NCBI GenBank assembly: GCA_025769875.1
Contig: JAGFNK010001310.1
Span: 1-11,027, forward strand
DNA: 11,027 nt
Reading direction: 5' to 3'
Source: Russula earlei
Taxonomy: Eukaryota > Basidiomycota > Agaricomycetes > Russulales > Russulaceae
The notes beneath the pieces were generated by a model. The model was given only the letters and a program-made list of their open reading frames with translations. It made no database searches and was not told the DNA's origin. Within the stretch, counting starts at the first letter, position 1. Every line of letters starts with the position of its first letter. The position numbers were made by a program, and so were the translations under genes. This document shows positions 1 through 5,740 of the stretch, piece after piece.

Positions 1-605
1 AAGAGCACAGAATGGAGAGTCTTGTTCCAAACTCTCCCTGCTTGCTTGAGGCCATAGAGCAACTTCCTGAGCTTGCAGACATGATCTGGTCCACTGATCT
101 GAAAGCCTTCAGGTTGCTTCATGTAGATCTCCTCCTCCAGCTCACCATTGAGATAAGCATGAGAGATGTCCACAGAGCAAAGTTCAAGGTCCTCCAGAGC
201 TGACAAGGCCAAGATGATCCTGATGGTGGAATATCTGACAGTGGGGGCAAAGGTCTCATTGAAATTGAAGCCTGGGTGCTGGGAGTAGCCTTTGGCAACC
301 AGTCTGGCTTTGTAGCAGTCCAGGGTGCCATCAGCATTGTGTTTCACCTTCATAAACCATCAGCATGCTTTCCAGGGGGCAATGTGATGATTTCCCAGGT
401 GCCATTGACTCTGTGGGCCTCCATCTCCTCTTTGCATGCCTTATGCCACACAGATCAGCATCAGGGCATCTCTGGGACTGTGAGTAGGAGTGTGGCTCAA
501 TCACAGTGTCATGAACCATTCTCCGGAGAGGGCCCTTGAAGGACCCTTCCTTATGAGAGGAAACCCAGCCTCTATGGTGTCACCCTGTTCACACAAGCAA
601 AAGGG
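1..605 (-). pseudogene. Copia reverse transcriptase fragment (N-terminal half)
   Basis: Reading leftward from about 356 to base 1 there are more than 110 codons without a stop, open at the window edge. Visible copia RT motifs are KARLVAKGYSQ, ETFAPTVR, VDISHAYLNGELEEEIYM (with the first catalytic Asp) and LYGLKQAGRVWN. The upstream part (about 605-360), with PDADL and a KACKEEMEAHR motif, lies in other frames. One indel falls near 445-455 and one near 350, where a few bases of a conserved tryptophan motif appear to be missing. Two TGA stops at 580-582 and 589-591 interrupt the segment joining it to the linker. YxDD would lie beyond base 1. The family assignment is clear; the fragment cannot make a working enzyme. 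Confidence 0.9.
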
Positions 606-610
606 GTGAG
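606..610. repeat. Target-site duplication GTGAG, left copy
   Basis: Five-base GTGAG immediately left of the 611-1461 insertion, matching 1462-1466 on its right. Five bases is the usual duplication for copia and many gypsy integrations. Confidence 0.6.
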
Positions 611-904
611 TAGAGGTGTCCACAATATCACGCGCACATTGTCGCGCGAGCAATTCTCAGCACAATCGACATACAGCAAGCCCCACTTAAGGGTCACCCT
701 TTTAGCAATCAAGGACAGTATAGGACCTTCCTAAGGACCCTTTAGGATGACTTCAAGCACTCTAAATAGGCACTAACACAGTATCAAAGACCCTGCAATG
801 TGTTATTAGACTAACTCTAATAACTATAGACGAAACGAACTATAAGGCAATACTAAGGACCTTAATAGAAGTATTAGGGTCGACTCTAAGGACCCTAATA
901 GAAC

Positions 905-912
905 TATATAAA
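905..912 (+). promoter_or_regulatory. TATA-like box TATATAAA in the 611-1461 LTR
   Basis: Perfect TATATAAA followed by GGGCC. Two copies of a motif close to AAGGACC(C/T)TAATAGAA lie just upstream, at about 859-880 and 888-904. It may be the promoter of an earlier form of this LTR; the box at 1198 is the better candidate because a poly(A) signal follows it. Confidence 0.3.
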
Positions 913-1081
913 GGGCCTTATAAAAGATAACACTAGTCCCCGAACCAGACTTCAAGTCCTCAAATGACCGGCCCTAAACTAACTAACAGAAAATGAATCA
1001 GGAGCTTGCATGTGTACTAAGGCAGGGAACACATGGACAGTGAAGGCTCTTGCTCATCAGGAGAAGCCTTCTTACTCAGCA

Positions 1082-1115
1082 GCTTACTGAGCATGACTGA
1101 GCATGCTCAGTAAGC
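1082..1115. repeat. 14-bp perfect inverted repeat in the 611-1461 LTR
   Basis: The arm GCTTACTGAGCATG at 1082-1095 and its exact reverse complement at 1102-1115 are separated by the 6-base loop ACTGAG. It lies about 85 bp upstream of the TATATAA at 1198, inside the presumed U3. TTACTCA-like fragments also flank it (1072-1080 and about 1128-1135), so the motif is reused nearby. It could be a dimeric transcription-factor site or a hairpin. Confidence 0.75.
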
Positions 1116-1197
1116 ACACTCTGACTTCTTACTCATCACTCCATTGTGCTTGATAACAAGGTTACGACTTGTTCCCTATTTAGCAGTTCTCTTGTAG

Positions 1198-1216
1198 TAT
1201 ATAAGCGCTCAATAAA
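1198..1216 (+). promoter_or_regulatory. TATA box and AATAAA signal of the 611-1461 LTR
   Basis: TATATAA at 1198-1204 is followed 6 bases later by AATAAA at 1211-1216. This close TATA/poly(A) spacing is common in compact LTRs and supports plus orientation, with U3 before and R-U5 after. A 9-bp hairpin follows directly at 1221-1242, where R would begin. Confidence 0.5.
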
Positions 1217-1220
1217 GTAG

Positions 1221-1242
1221 TGGACAGTCCTCAGACTGTCCA
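1221..1242 (+). repeat. 9-bp hairpin at the presumed R start of the LTR
   Basis: TGGACAGTC (1221-1229) and GACTGTCCA (1234-1242) are perfect complements around a CTCA loop. The hairpin starts about 17 bases after the TATA box and 4 bases after AATAAA, so a transcript starting there would carry it at or near its 5' end and, after read-through, at its 3' end. Confidence 0.6.
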
Positions 1243-1461
1243 TTTGTTTATGGCACTCTCTATTCCTGGGATACTCCTTTAAGGACCATCCCCTTGTGAC
1301 CATTCTGGCCTCTTCCTTGCATACCTGCTCGACTCTCCCAGTAACTATACCTCTCTGGTATTTGTTACTGCTTTGGACTCTACTCCTTGCCCACACCGTC
1401 TTGGACGTCTATCGACTCATCTTTGAGCTTACCCCTCACTCTTGAACTGGATAGTTCAACA

Positions 1462-1466
1462 GTGAG
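1462..1466. repeat. Target-site duplication GTGAG, right copy
   Basis: Right partner of GTGAG at 606-610. It follows the TTCAACA end of the insertion directly, and copia linker coding sequence resumes at this point. Confidence 0.6.
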
Positions 1467-1698
1467 TCTTGACACACAGAGGCTAAGTGCACATTCAGGG
1501 GGTCATGCAGATCATCTGAGTCACTCTCATCTTTGTCTGATGAGGGGACAGCTGGAGTAGGGTCTCTGATCTGCCTGTAGTGCTGTGGCATGGCCCATTG
1601 CTCAGGTAGCCACTCATCCCTAGGTCACCTAAGGCACTGAGAGTGATGAGGGGAAGCTGGGATGACAGGAGGAGGTGTGGGTAATGGAGATGGTGTTC
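1467..1698 (-). pseudogene. Copia pol linker between integrase and RT, middle fragment
   Basis: One minus-strand frame gives a Pro/Ser-rich then acidic stretch with recognisable pieces RTPSPLPTPPP, DEWLPEQWAMPQHYR and DKDESDSDDLHDP, the kind of low-complexity linker seen between copia integrase and RT. A single in-frame TGA sits at 1625-1627, probably an Arg CGA that lost its C. The segment is bounded by the 1704-2135 insertion (with its TGGGA) on the upstream side and by the 611-1461 insertion downstream. It contains no CpG. It has no enzymatic role of its own. Confidence 0.75.
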
Positions 1699-1703
1699 TG
1701 GGA
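1699..1703. repeat. Target-site duplication TGGGA, left copy
   Basis: TGGGA abuts the TGTTGA end of the solo LTR and matches 2136-2140. Confidence 0.8.
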
Positions 1704-2135
1704 TGTTGAAGCGCGCAGTGATGAGGTAGATTAGATTGTAGTAGATCTAATAAAACTTTATTCAGTTTCTGTGAGACGAAACTTTTGTGTCATATTTACC
1801 TAATAAAACTTTACTACAACATGTAATCAGCTACTGATAAGATCGTGAGATAGTAAGTACTTACTTCATTTTCTGTGAGATGAAACTGAAGTATCTACTG
1901 TATGTATGATGCTCTTAAGTATCTGAGAGCGTCCCTAATTATTTTATCTGTATTAACTATAAAATTGTTTTCACAATCACTTTGTGTTAGCTACTGATTG
2001 TCTTAGATCACACTATCAATTTGCTATTGTACGCATTGCAGCAACTGAGCTGAAACACTTATGTGGTCTGGGCCTGTGGGCTGCCTGGACAGTTTGGGCC
2101 GATGCATCAATGCTCAGCTATGCTTTATCTCAACA
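1704..2135. repeat. Solo LTR, TGTTGA...TCAACA, with TGGGA target duplication
   Basis: This 432-bp, AT-rich block begins TGTTGA and ends TCAACA, a perfect 6-bp inverted terminus with the canonical TG/CA ends of an LTR. TGGGA lies directly on both sides (1699-1703 and 2136-2140). Excising the block with one TGGGA rejoins the minus-strand Pro-rich copia linker in frame. No coding sequence is inside. It holds two similar small hairpins (1764-1783 and 1862-1893), two AGCTACTGAT copies (1829-1838, 1988-1997) and a TATAAAA near 1960 on the plus strand, which weakly suggests plus orientation. Family not determined; a short copia-type LTR is likely. Confidence 0.85.
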
Positions 2136-2140
2136 TGGGA
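2136..2140. repeat. Target-site duplication TGGGA, right copy
   Basis: TGGGA abuts the TCAACA end of the solo LTR and matches 1699-1703. Confidence 0.8.
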
Positions 2141-2886
2141 GGGCCTGGATGAGCAGTGTGGAACATGGGAGATGATGGAGGCAAAGGGGAGTGAGCAGAA
2201 GGCAAAACAGAAGACATAGGCTGATCTCCCCCATGAATTGGCTGCTGTGAGTGATAAAAGTCCTCTGGAGAGTCATCCAGGGTCTCTGGGAGACATGTGA
2301 AGGGAGGGGGGGAGTCCAATAATGAATTGAGACAAGGGGGGGGGGGGGGGGTAATTGGGGTGCTGATTGTTTTTTGTTCATGAAGAAGTGCTCATCAAAG
2401 TCAGCTCTTCCTGAAATGATCACCTTCTTGGTGACAGGATTGTAGAATTTCCATGCCTTGTACCCCTGAGGGTATCCAATGAAGATGCACTTCTCCATGT
2501 GCACTCCTAGGCTTCCAAGTGGTCTCTTGTCCCTCTGAATGAGCACATAAGCAGTACATCCCCAGACCCAAATCATAGAGAGATCTGGCTTAGTCCATAG
2601 AAAGATTCATGAGGAGTACTGTTGCTCAGTGCTGTGGTGGTGATCCTGTTGCTAACAGAGATGAATGCAGCCAGTGCTTCACCCCAGAATGATGTGGGCA
2701 TCCCAGACTCAAAGAGCATAGAGATAATACCATCCTCCATTGTCCTGTTGGCCCTCTCTGCCACACCATTCTGCTGGGGTCAATTCCTAGCTGTGTGCTG
2801 CCTCTGGATGCCATGATCTATGCAGAAAGAGTTAAACTCTCTAGGCATGTACTCCCCACCCTTGTCATCTCTCAGTAGTGCTGTCA
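2141..2886 (-). pseudogene. Copia integrase C-terminal core and start of linker
   Basis: Minus strand from 2886: RDDKGGEYMPREF (second catalytic Asp), then PQQNGVAERANRT with the catalytic Glu, then FWGEALAAFISVSNRI, the copia GKxP-like region and CIFIGYPQGYKAWKFYNP before a Pro/Ser linker. The part before RDD (zinc-binding HHCC, first catalytic Asp) is absent because the copia sequence stops near 2886. Damage seen: an in-frame TGA at 2780-2782 just before PQQNG, a one-base frame change near 2590, and a frame change at or near the G16 tract at 2336-2351. No CpG occurs in this 746-bp segment. Identification is firm; the gene is dead. Confidence 0.9.
2336..2351 (+). repeat. Homopolymer tract of 16 G
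   Basis: Sixteen consecutive G (a C tract on the coding minus strand) lie in the Pro-rich start of the copia linker, where CCC codons would give prolines. The reading frame changes at or close to the tract, as expected from slippage or from a miscalled homopolymer length. Confidence 0.9.
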
Positions 2887-2957
2887 TGGCTCGGTCTGGT
2901 CCAGCTCAGTTCGGCTCAGCAACGGCTTGGCCAGATTGGGTGAGCCAGACCGAGCCA
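2887..2957. repeat. 13-bp perfect inverted repeat with 45-base spacer
   Basis: TGGCTCGGTCTGG at 2887-2899 is the exact reverse complement of CCAGACCGAGCCA at 2945-2957. The left arm starts just where copia coding ends, so it may mark the end of an inserted element or a hairpin. Confidence 0.75.
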
Positions 2958-2985
2958 AGCCTGGCTTGTGGCTTGAGCCAATTTG

Positions 2986-3175
2986 AGCCACCCCATTTGG
3001 GACATGTCTACTTTTGGATCTACTTTCCATTTTGAGAACATTTGAATGCTCTTGTTGCCACTTGCCACTTGCCACTTGCCACAGTTGCCAGTCGTTGAGT
3101 TAGCCACCCCAATGTGGCCCTTGGGCCATGTCTACTTTTGGATCTACTTCCATTTTGAGAACACTTGAAGTCTTG
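2986..3175 (+). repeat. Direct duplication of a ~70-bp unit
   Basis: Units at 2986-3055 and 3102-3175 share AGCCACCCC, then an identical 23-base core (3003-3025 and 3127-3149) and a near-identical tail with CCATTTTGAGAACA. The core copies are offset by 124 bp. The units differ by a few substitutions and small indels, so the duplication is not recent. Confidence 0.85.
3055..3082 (+). repeat. Tandem repeat (TTGCCAC)x4
   Basis: Four perfect head-to-tail copies of TTGCCAC at 3055-3061, 3062-3068, 3069-3075 and 3076-3082, followed by a partial TTGCCA. It lies between the two direct-duplication units. Confidence 0.9.
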
Positions 3176-3466
3176 TACTGCTGGCAACTGCTGCTTATGT
3201 GACTTATGTGATCAGTTCAAATTTTCACCTACATGTTAAGGCTCCAAAGTGCCTTAAATAAGATCAATGGTCGCGTCTATAAACGCGTCCTACCAATGCA
3301 GATATGCTTGAGTCAAGCAAGCAATACTCGTGGAGGGGAAGGAGTGTTAGATCCTTCTAGAGTATGACAACAAGATGAGAGGGGCTCTGCAGACGGGGTA
3401 GGAGTCAACTGTTTGGGATTGGCAAACTAAGTCGAGCTTAAGGCTCAACTGTTTCTACTGGGGGCT

Positions 3467-3474
3467 TTATATAG
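3467..3474 (-). promoter_or_regulatory. TATA box of the gypsy LTR
   Basis: TATATAAA on the minus strand, with GC-rich flanks (GGGC before, GCCCCC after). In the 5' LTR copy the same box would drive element transcription; here it sits in the 3' LTR and could fire leftward into 2887-3344. Confidence 0.65.
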
Positions 3475-3538
3475 CCCTACAGGGATAAGGTTCATGCTAC
3501 TGTAGTACTGGTCGGTGCTATAGAAGCAAAACGCGGCT

Positions 3539-3669
3539 CATAGAAGCGAGGTTGCTTCTATGTAAACGATCTCGGTGCTGGAAGCATTAAGTGCTTCCCC
3601 AATCAAGGAATCGACGTACGTGGCGGTACAGGAACATCTGGGACAGAAGCAATGCTACTCATTGCTTCT
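3539..3669. repeat. Three successive hairpins sharing a GAAGC stem in the LTR U3
   Basis: Perfect arms: CATAGAAGC 3539-3547 with 3554-3562 (9 bp, 6-base loop); GGAAGCA 3580-3586 with 3592-3598 (7 bp, 5-base loop); AGAAGCAATG 3645-3654 with 3660-3669 (10 bp, 5-base loop). A further single TATAGAAGC lies at about 3530-3536. They sit roughly 65-200 bp upstream of the TATA box, so paired transcription-factor sites are a reasonable guess. Confidence 0.8.
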
Positions 3670-3824
3670 TCAATACATCTTCTGAAAGATACGATCAACG
3701 CGCTCCGAATGTGATATCAAGGAACATAAACGATCAAGATCTGACGCACGCATAATGCAAACGGTGCAGTCCATAGTTCAGGTGTTCCGGCATCTTCCGG
3801 ACCCCAAACCACTTGGTAACATTA

Positions 3825-3834
3825 CCCCTCCTTC
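3825..3834 (-). promoter_or_regulatory. Polypurine tract of the gypsy element
   Basis: GAAGGAGGGG on the minus strand, three bases before the TGTTACC start of the 3' LTR and about 30 bases after the stop codon of the last ORF. This is the expected primer for plus-strand DNA synthesis. Confidence 0.8.
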
Positions 3835-3862
3835 AGATTGGTGGTCCCACACACCAACGATT

Positions 3863-5578
3863 CTAGAATCGAGTGGTGGGGTCAATGCCATCATCATCAA
3901 GGGGAGGAGGTGATGTGGTGAAGGTGTATCGGCCTTCTTCTGCTGCCTCATAGGCAGCCAATGCTGAGGCCACTATCGCCTCTGACTCCTCAGCAGTGGC
4001 TGCAGGAGACATGATCTGTGGGAGTCTGTCAGAGTCCCTAGGTAACCTCCGGACTGGAGGTGTGTCTGAGCGAAGAGGAGTCGTAGTGAAAGGTTCTTGA
4101 AAGGTCCTGGACCCTTCTCCTTTCGCTACCTGCAAAATGCGTGGGTTAGCAGTGTCCTCCCTCTCCTGGTCGGACTTCCTCTTCCTGCTCGGGTGTGCCT
4201 GTTCCCATCCTCGGTGGAAAGGGCATGATCTGATTGGTGTATAGGAACGATGATAGGGAGGTACTAGGCAATGTGAGGCAGCGTCTGCTGCCAGTTGGTC
4301 GTGGCAATACTGGTGGGGAAGTGGACAGTACTTGTTAAAATGTCCTACCTCACCACAATATTTGCATCGGTTCCTTTTCCTCCTCCCTTCTATCATGTTC
4401 AGCTGCTGAGGCTCCGGAATGAAGTCAGCCGTTGCAGTAGACGCTTCCCCGCTGCTGCTATAGGAATGGTAATAGATAGAGCTTTGGGGGGAAGGGTTTG
4501 GTGACGCTTCCGATCCTGCTCCTCCTCGAAGGCGCATACCGGACATGGTTTGGAGGACGTTCATCTCCTCTTCTGAATACCCTTGCACCGTCGTAAGTGT
4601 GGGGCTGGCTAGTACTGGTTCTGGGTCAGAGGTAGCATACCCCTGAGCGATGTCTGCCAAAGGCAGCTGAGGGACGAAGACGGGTAGAGGGGGAGTGGGC
4701 TGTCCAGCCCGATAGTTGGTGAGGAGTTCTTCAGCCCAGACACCTGGAGGGGTTTCTCCCTGGCTACAGCCTGCTTCAATGAACTCCCAACAACGTGAGC
4801 GTACTTTGGCTGCCGCCATTCTCTCCTTGGCTTCAGCCCTGTCTCTCTCTACTCCTCGCTTCTCAGCCAGGTACTTGCTGAGCTTGTAGCGCAGCTGCTT
4901 CTCCTCTTCTTCAAGCACCTTATAGTTAGCTTCCAGCGTTTCTTGTAGGGTGTAGAGATGGTCCAAGCGGTAAAGTTCTGCCTGCAGCCCATAGTCGCCT
5001 AGCAGGTAGAGGGTCTGTCTCCAGCACCCTTCGAACTGCCTCTCTGTGTCGAAGCAGTCTAAGTCATGTTCGTCTTGGCCATAGTTATAGAGGTTATAGC
5101 AAGGGGTGGCCTGGAGGATCTCACCATAGTCTGCATGGCCTTCTCCATTCTTCCCCCTCACTCTCGGCTCTCCCAAGGCAACGTCATAGGCCACATACCT
5201 GGCCGGTTTGTTGCCCCAAGTCATGCCATCAGGGATGTCAATCCCTGTGTGGTGTCTGTCAGTGTCCCATCGTACCCAAGGCTCTCCAGGGTGGGCATCC
5301 TGGGCAAGAGTGCTGGTGGGGGACGTCACATCCCAATCCCCAGGCTGAACGTCGACTTGGTCAGCAGGGGGTCCAAATTCGAGAGGACGCATATCTGCTT
5401 CTCCTTCTCCAGTGTTATGTTCATCCATTCCTTGGAAGAAAGCAAGAAGGGAAGCATCGGGAGTGGTGATTTCAAGTGGCCCCTCTACACCAGAGAGGTC
5501 GGACTGGGGAACGATTTCATTAGTGGGAGTTTGGGACATTTGTGAGCGACGATATGGGGATGAGGAAGTAGAGGGCAT
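3863..5578 (-). CDS. C-terminal extension of gypsy Pol with coiled coil and second CCHC knuckle (571 codons)
   Basis: Unrecognised protein. From its first ATG (5576-5578) it runs 571 codons to TAG at 3863-3865, but the frame is open further upstream through the chromodomain to the TGA at 5741, with no stop between, so it is more likely the tail of Pol than a separate ORF. Seen: a Ser/Thr/Pro-rich acidic N-terminus; an aromatic-rich middle (residues 105-200); a charged heptad-like helix, residues about 202-258, probably a coiled coil; a Pro-rich stretch; CCHC knuckle C405-C408-H413-C418; further Cys/His pairs at 425-455; and basic RKRK at 465-468. The knuckle suggests nucleic-acid binding, perhaps a Gag-like or packaging role (inference). 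It ends just before the polypurine tract, so it belongs to the element. It is unbroken while gag is not. Confidence 0.85.
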   Translation of the reverse strand: MPSTSSSPYRRSQMSQTPTNEIVPQSDLSGVEGPLEITTPDASLLAFFQGMDEHNTGEGEADMRPLEFGPPADQVDVQPGDWDVTSPTSTLAQDAHPGEPWVRWDTDRHHTGIDIPDGMTWGNKPARYVAYDVALGEPRVRGKNGEGHADYGEILQATPCYNLYNYGQDEHDLDCFDTERQFEGCWRQTLYLLGDYGLQAELYRLDHLYTLQETLEANYKVLEEEEKQLRYKLSKYLAEKRGVERDRAEAKERMAAAKVRSRCWEFIEAGCSQGETPPGVWAEELLTNYRAGQPTPPLPVFVPQLPLADIAQGYATSDPEPVLASPTLTTVQGYSEEEMNVLQTMSGMRLRGGAGSEASPNPSPQSSIYYHSYSSSGEASTATADFIPEPQQLNMIEGRRKRNRCKYCGEVGHFNKYCPLPHQYCHDQLAADAASHCLVPPYHRSYTPIRSCPFHRGWEQAHPSRKRKSDQEREDTANPRILQVAKGEGSRTFQEPFTTTPLRSDTPPVRRLPRDSDRLPQIMSPAATAEESEAIVASALAAYEAAEEGRYTFTTSPPPLDDDGIDPTTRF

Positions 5579-5740
5579 CTTTCGCTGGACTTTTATAACC
5601 CGTATGGCCGTGGGGTTCTTTCTGTGATATTCCTCTATTAGTCTAGACGCTTTGATGTTCTCTACTGGCTCCCAAGAGTCATGGGCTTCGGAGTACCCTT
5701 CCCACCGGACTTGATACTCCAGCTGTTTCCTCCTTCCAGT
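5579..5740 (-). CDS. Chromodomain of gypsy Pol (C-terminal part)
   Basis: In the same frame as both the integrase upstream and the extension downstream. Motifs LEYQVRWEGYSEAHDSWEP and a helix with ENIKASRLIEEYHRK are classic chromodomain features: beta strands with aromatic cage residues (Y, W, W), then a C-terminal helix. The domain begins upstream with YEVATILGSR, and a single TGA at 5741-5743 falls in the loop between its first two strands. In chromoviruses this domain binds modified histones such as H3K9me and steers integration to heterochromatin, in keeping with the nested-repeat setting. The TGA most likely arose from CGA. Confidence 0.85.

Larger units (their letters stand above)
611..1461 (+). 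repeat. Putative solo LTR inserted in copia pol, GTGAG target duplication
   Basis: GTGAG occurs at 606-610 and 1462-1466, directly flanking this 851-bp block. If the block and one GTGAG are removed, the minus-strand copia linker frame continues in register into the RT segment. The right end is a normal LTR end (TTCAACA); the left end reads TAGAGG rather than TG, perhaps a decayed TG. Two TATA-like boxes (TATATAAA 905-912, TATATAA 1198-1204) and an AATAAA at 1211-1216 suggest plus orientation. A CTAAGGACC motif recurs upstream of the first box. It encodes nothing recognisable. Which family it belongs to, and whether it is one LTR or a composite, is uncertain. Confidence 0.65.
1..2886 (-). mobile_element. 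Degenerate Ty1/copia retrotransposon, partial, split by two insertions
   Basis: Three minus-strand blocks (2886-2141, 1698-1467, 605-1) read in order as copia pol: end of the integrase core, IN-RT linker, then reverse transcriptase. The integrase-before-RT order is diagnostic of copia. Gag, protease, the zinc-binding part and first catalytic Asp of integrase, the RT active-site YxDD, RNase H and both LTRs are not in the window; the left side runs off the edge and the right side stops abruptly near 2886. The pieces carry at least three frame changes and four in-frame TGA stops and contain a single CpG, so this is an old dead copy. Confidence 0.9.
2887..3344. other. Non-coding repeat-rich block of unknown origin between copia and gypsy LTR
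   Basis: No convincing coding frame. The boundary with copia near 2886 is sharp: integrase coding ends and CpG dinucleotides reappear. Contents in order: a 13-bp inverted repeat (2887-2899 / 2945-2957), several GAGCC/GGCTC pentamers, a duplicated unit of about 70 bp (2986-3055 and 3102-3175), a 7-bp tandem repeat (3055-3082), then CGCG-flanked TATAAA near 3274 and a palindrome at 3305-3319. It looks like the end of another inserted element that was itself hit by the gypsy element, but I cannot name the family or find its duplication. Confidence 0.5.
3345..3821 (-). repeat. 3' LTR of the gypsy element
   Basis: On the minus strand the block starts TGTTACC (3821) right after a polypurine tract and ends ATCTAACA (3345): TGTTA/TAACA inverted ends and 477 bp, a usual fungal gypsy size. 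A TATATAAA box at 3474-3467 splits it into a long U3 (about 350 bp) and a short R-U5 (about 95-120 bp). U3 carries three hairpins built on a GAAGC stem. There is no second LTR in the window to compare with, so the exact right border rests on TG/CA ends and the polypurine tract. Confidence 0.82.

Noticed and set aside
1136..1396. Minus-strand 86-codon ORF
   Set aside because: It falls inside the LTR-like insertion across its TATA and poly(A) signals, with no domain-like pattern.
1011..1461. Shorter LTR starting TGTGTACTAAGG at 1011
   Set aside because: The 5 bases before it (TTGCA) do not match the GTGAG after 1461, so the 611 border is preferred.
1720..2153. Alternative insertion borders with GATGAG at 1720-1725 and 2148-2153
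   Set aside because: The ends would not be TG/CA, whereas 1704-2135 has TGTTGA/TCAACA ends and TGGGA flanks and also restores the frame.
3720..3821. TTCCGG pair near 3785-3799 as a heat-shock-type element
   Set aside because: Only two copies of a common hexamer; not enough to call a site.
5066..5545. Plus-strand 159-codon ORF
   Set aside because: It lies fully inside the 571-codon minus-strand extension, and its product has no recognisable pattern; an antisense shadow.
3863..5578. The 571-codon ORF as an unrelated host gene
   Set aside because: It is in frame with the chromodomain with no gap, and is followed directly by the polypurine tract and LTR of the same element.
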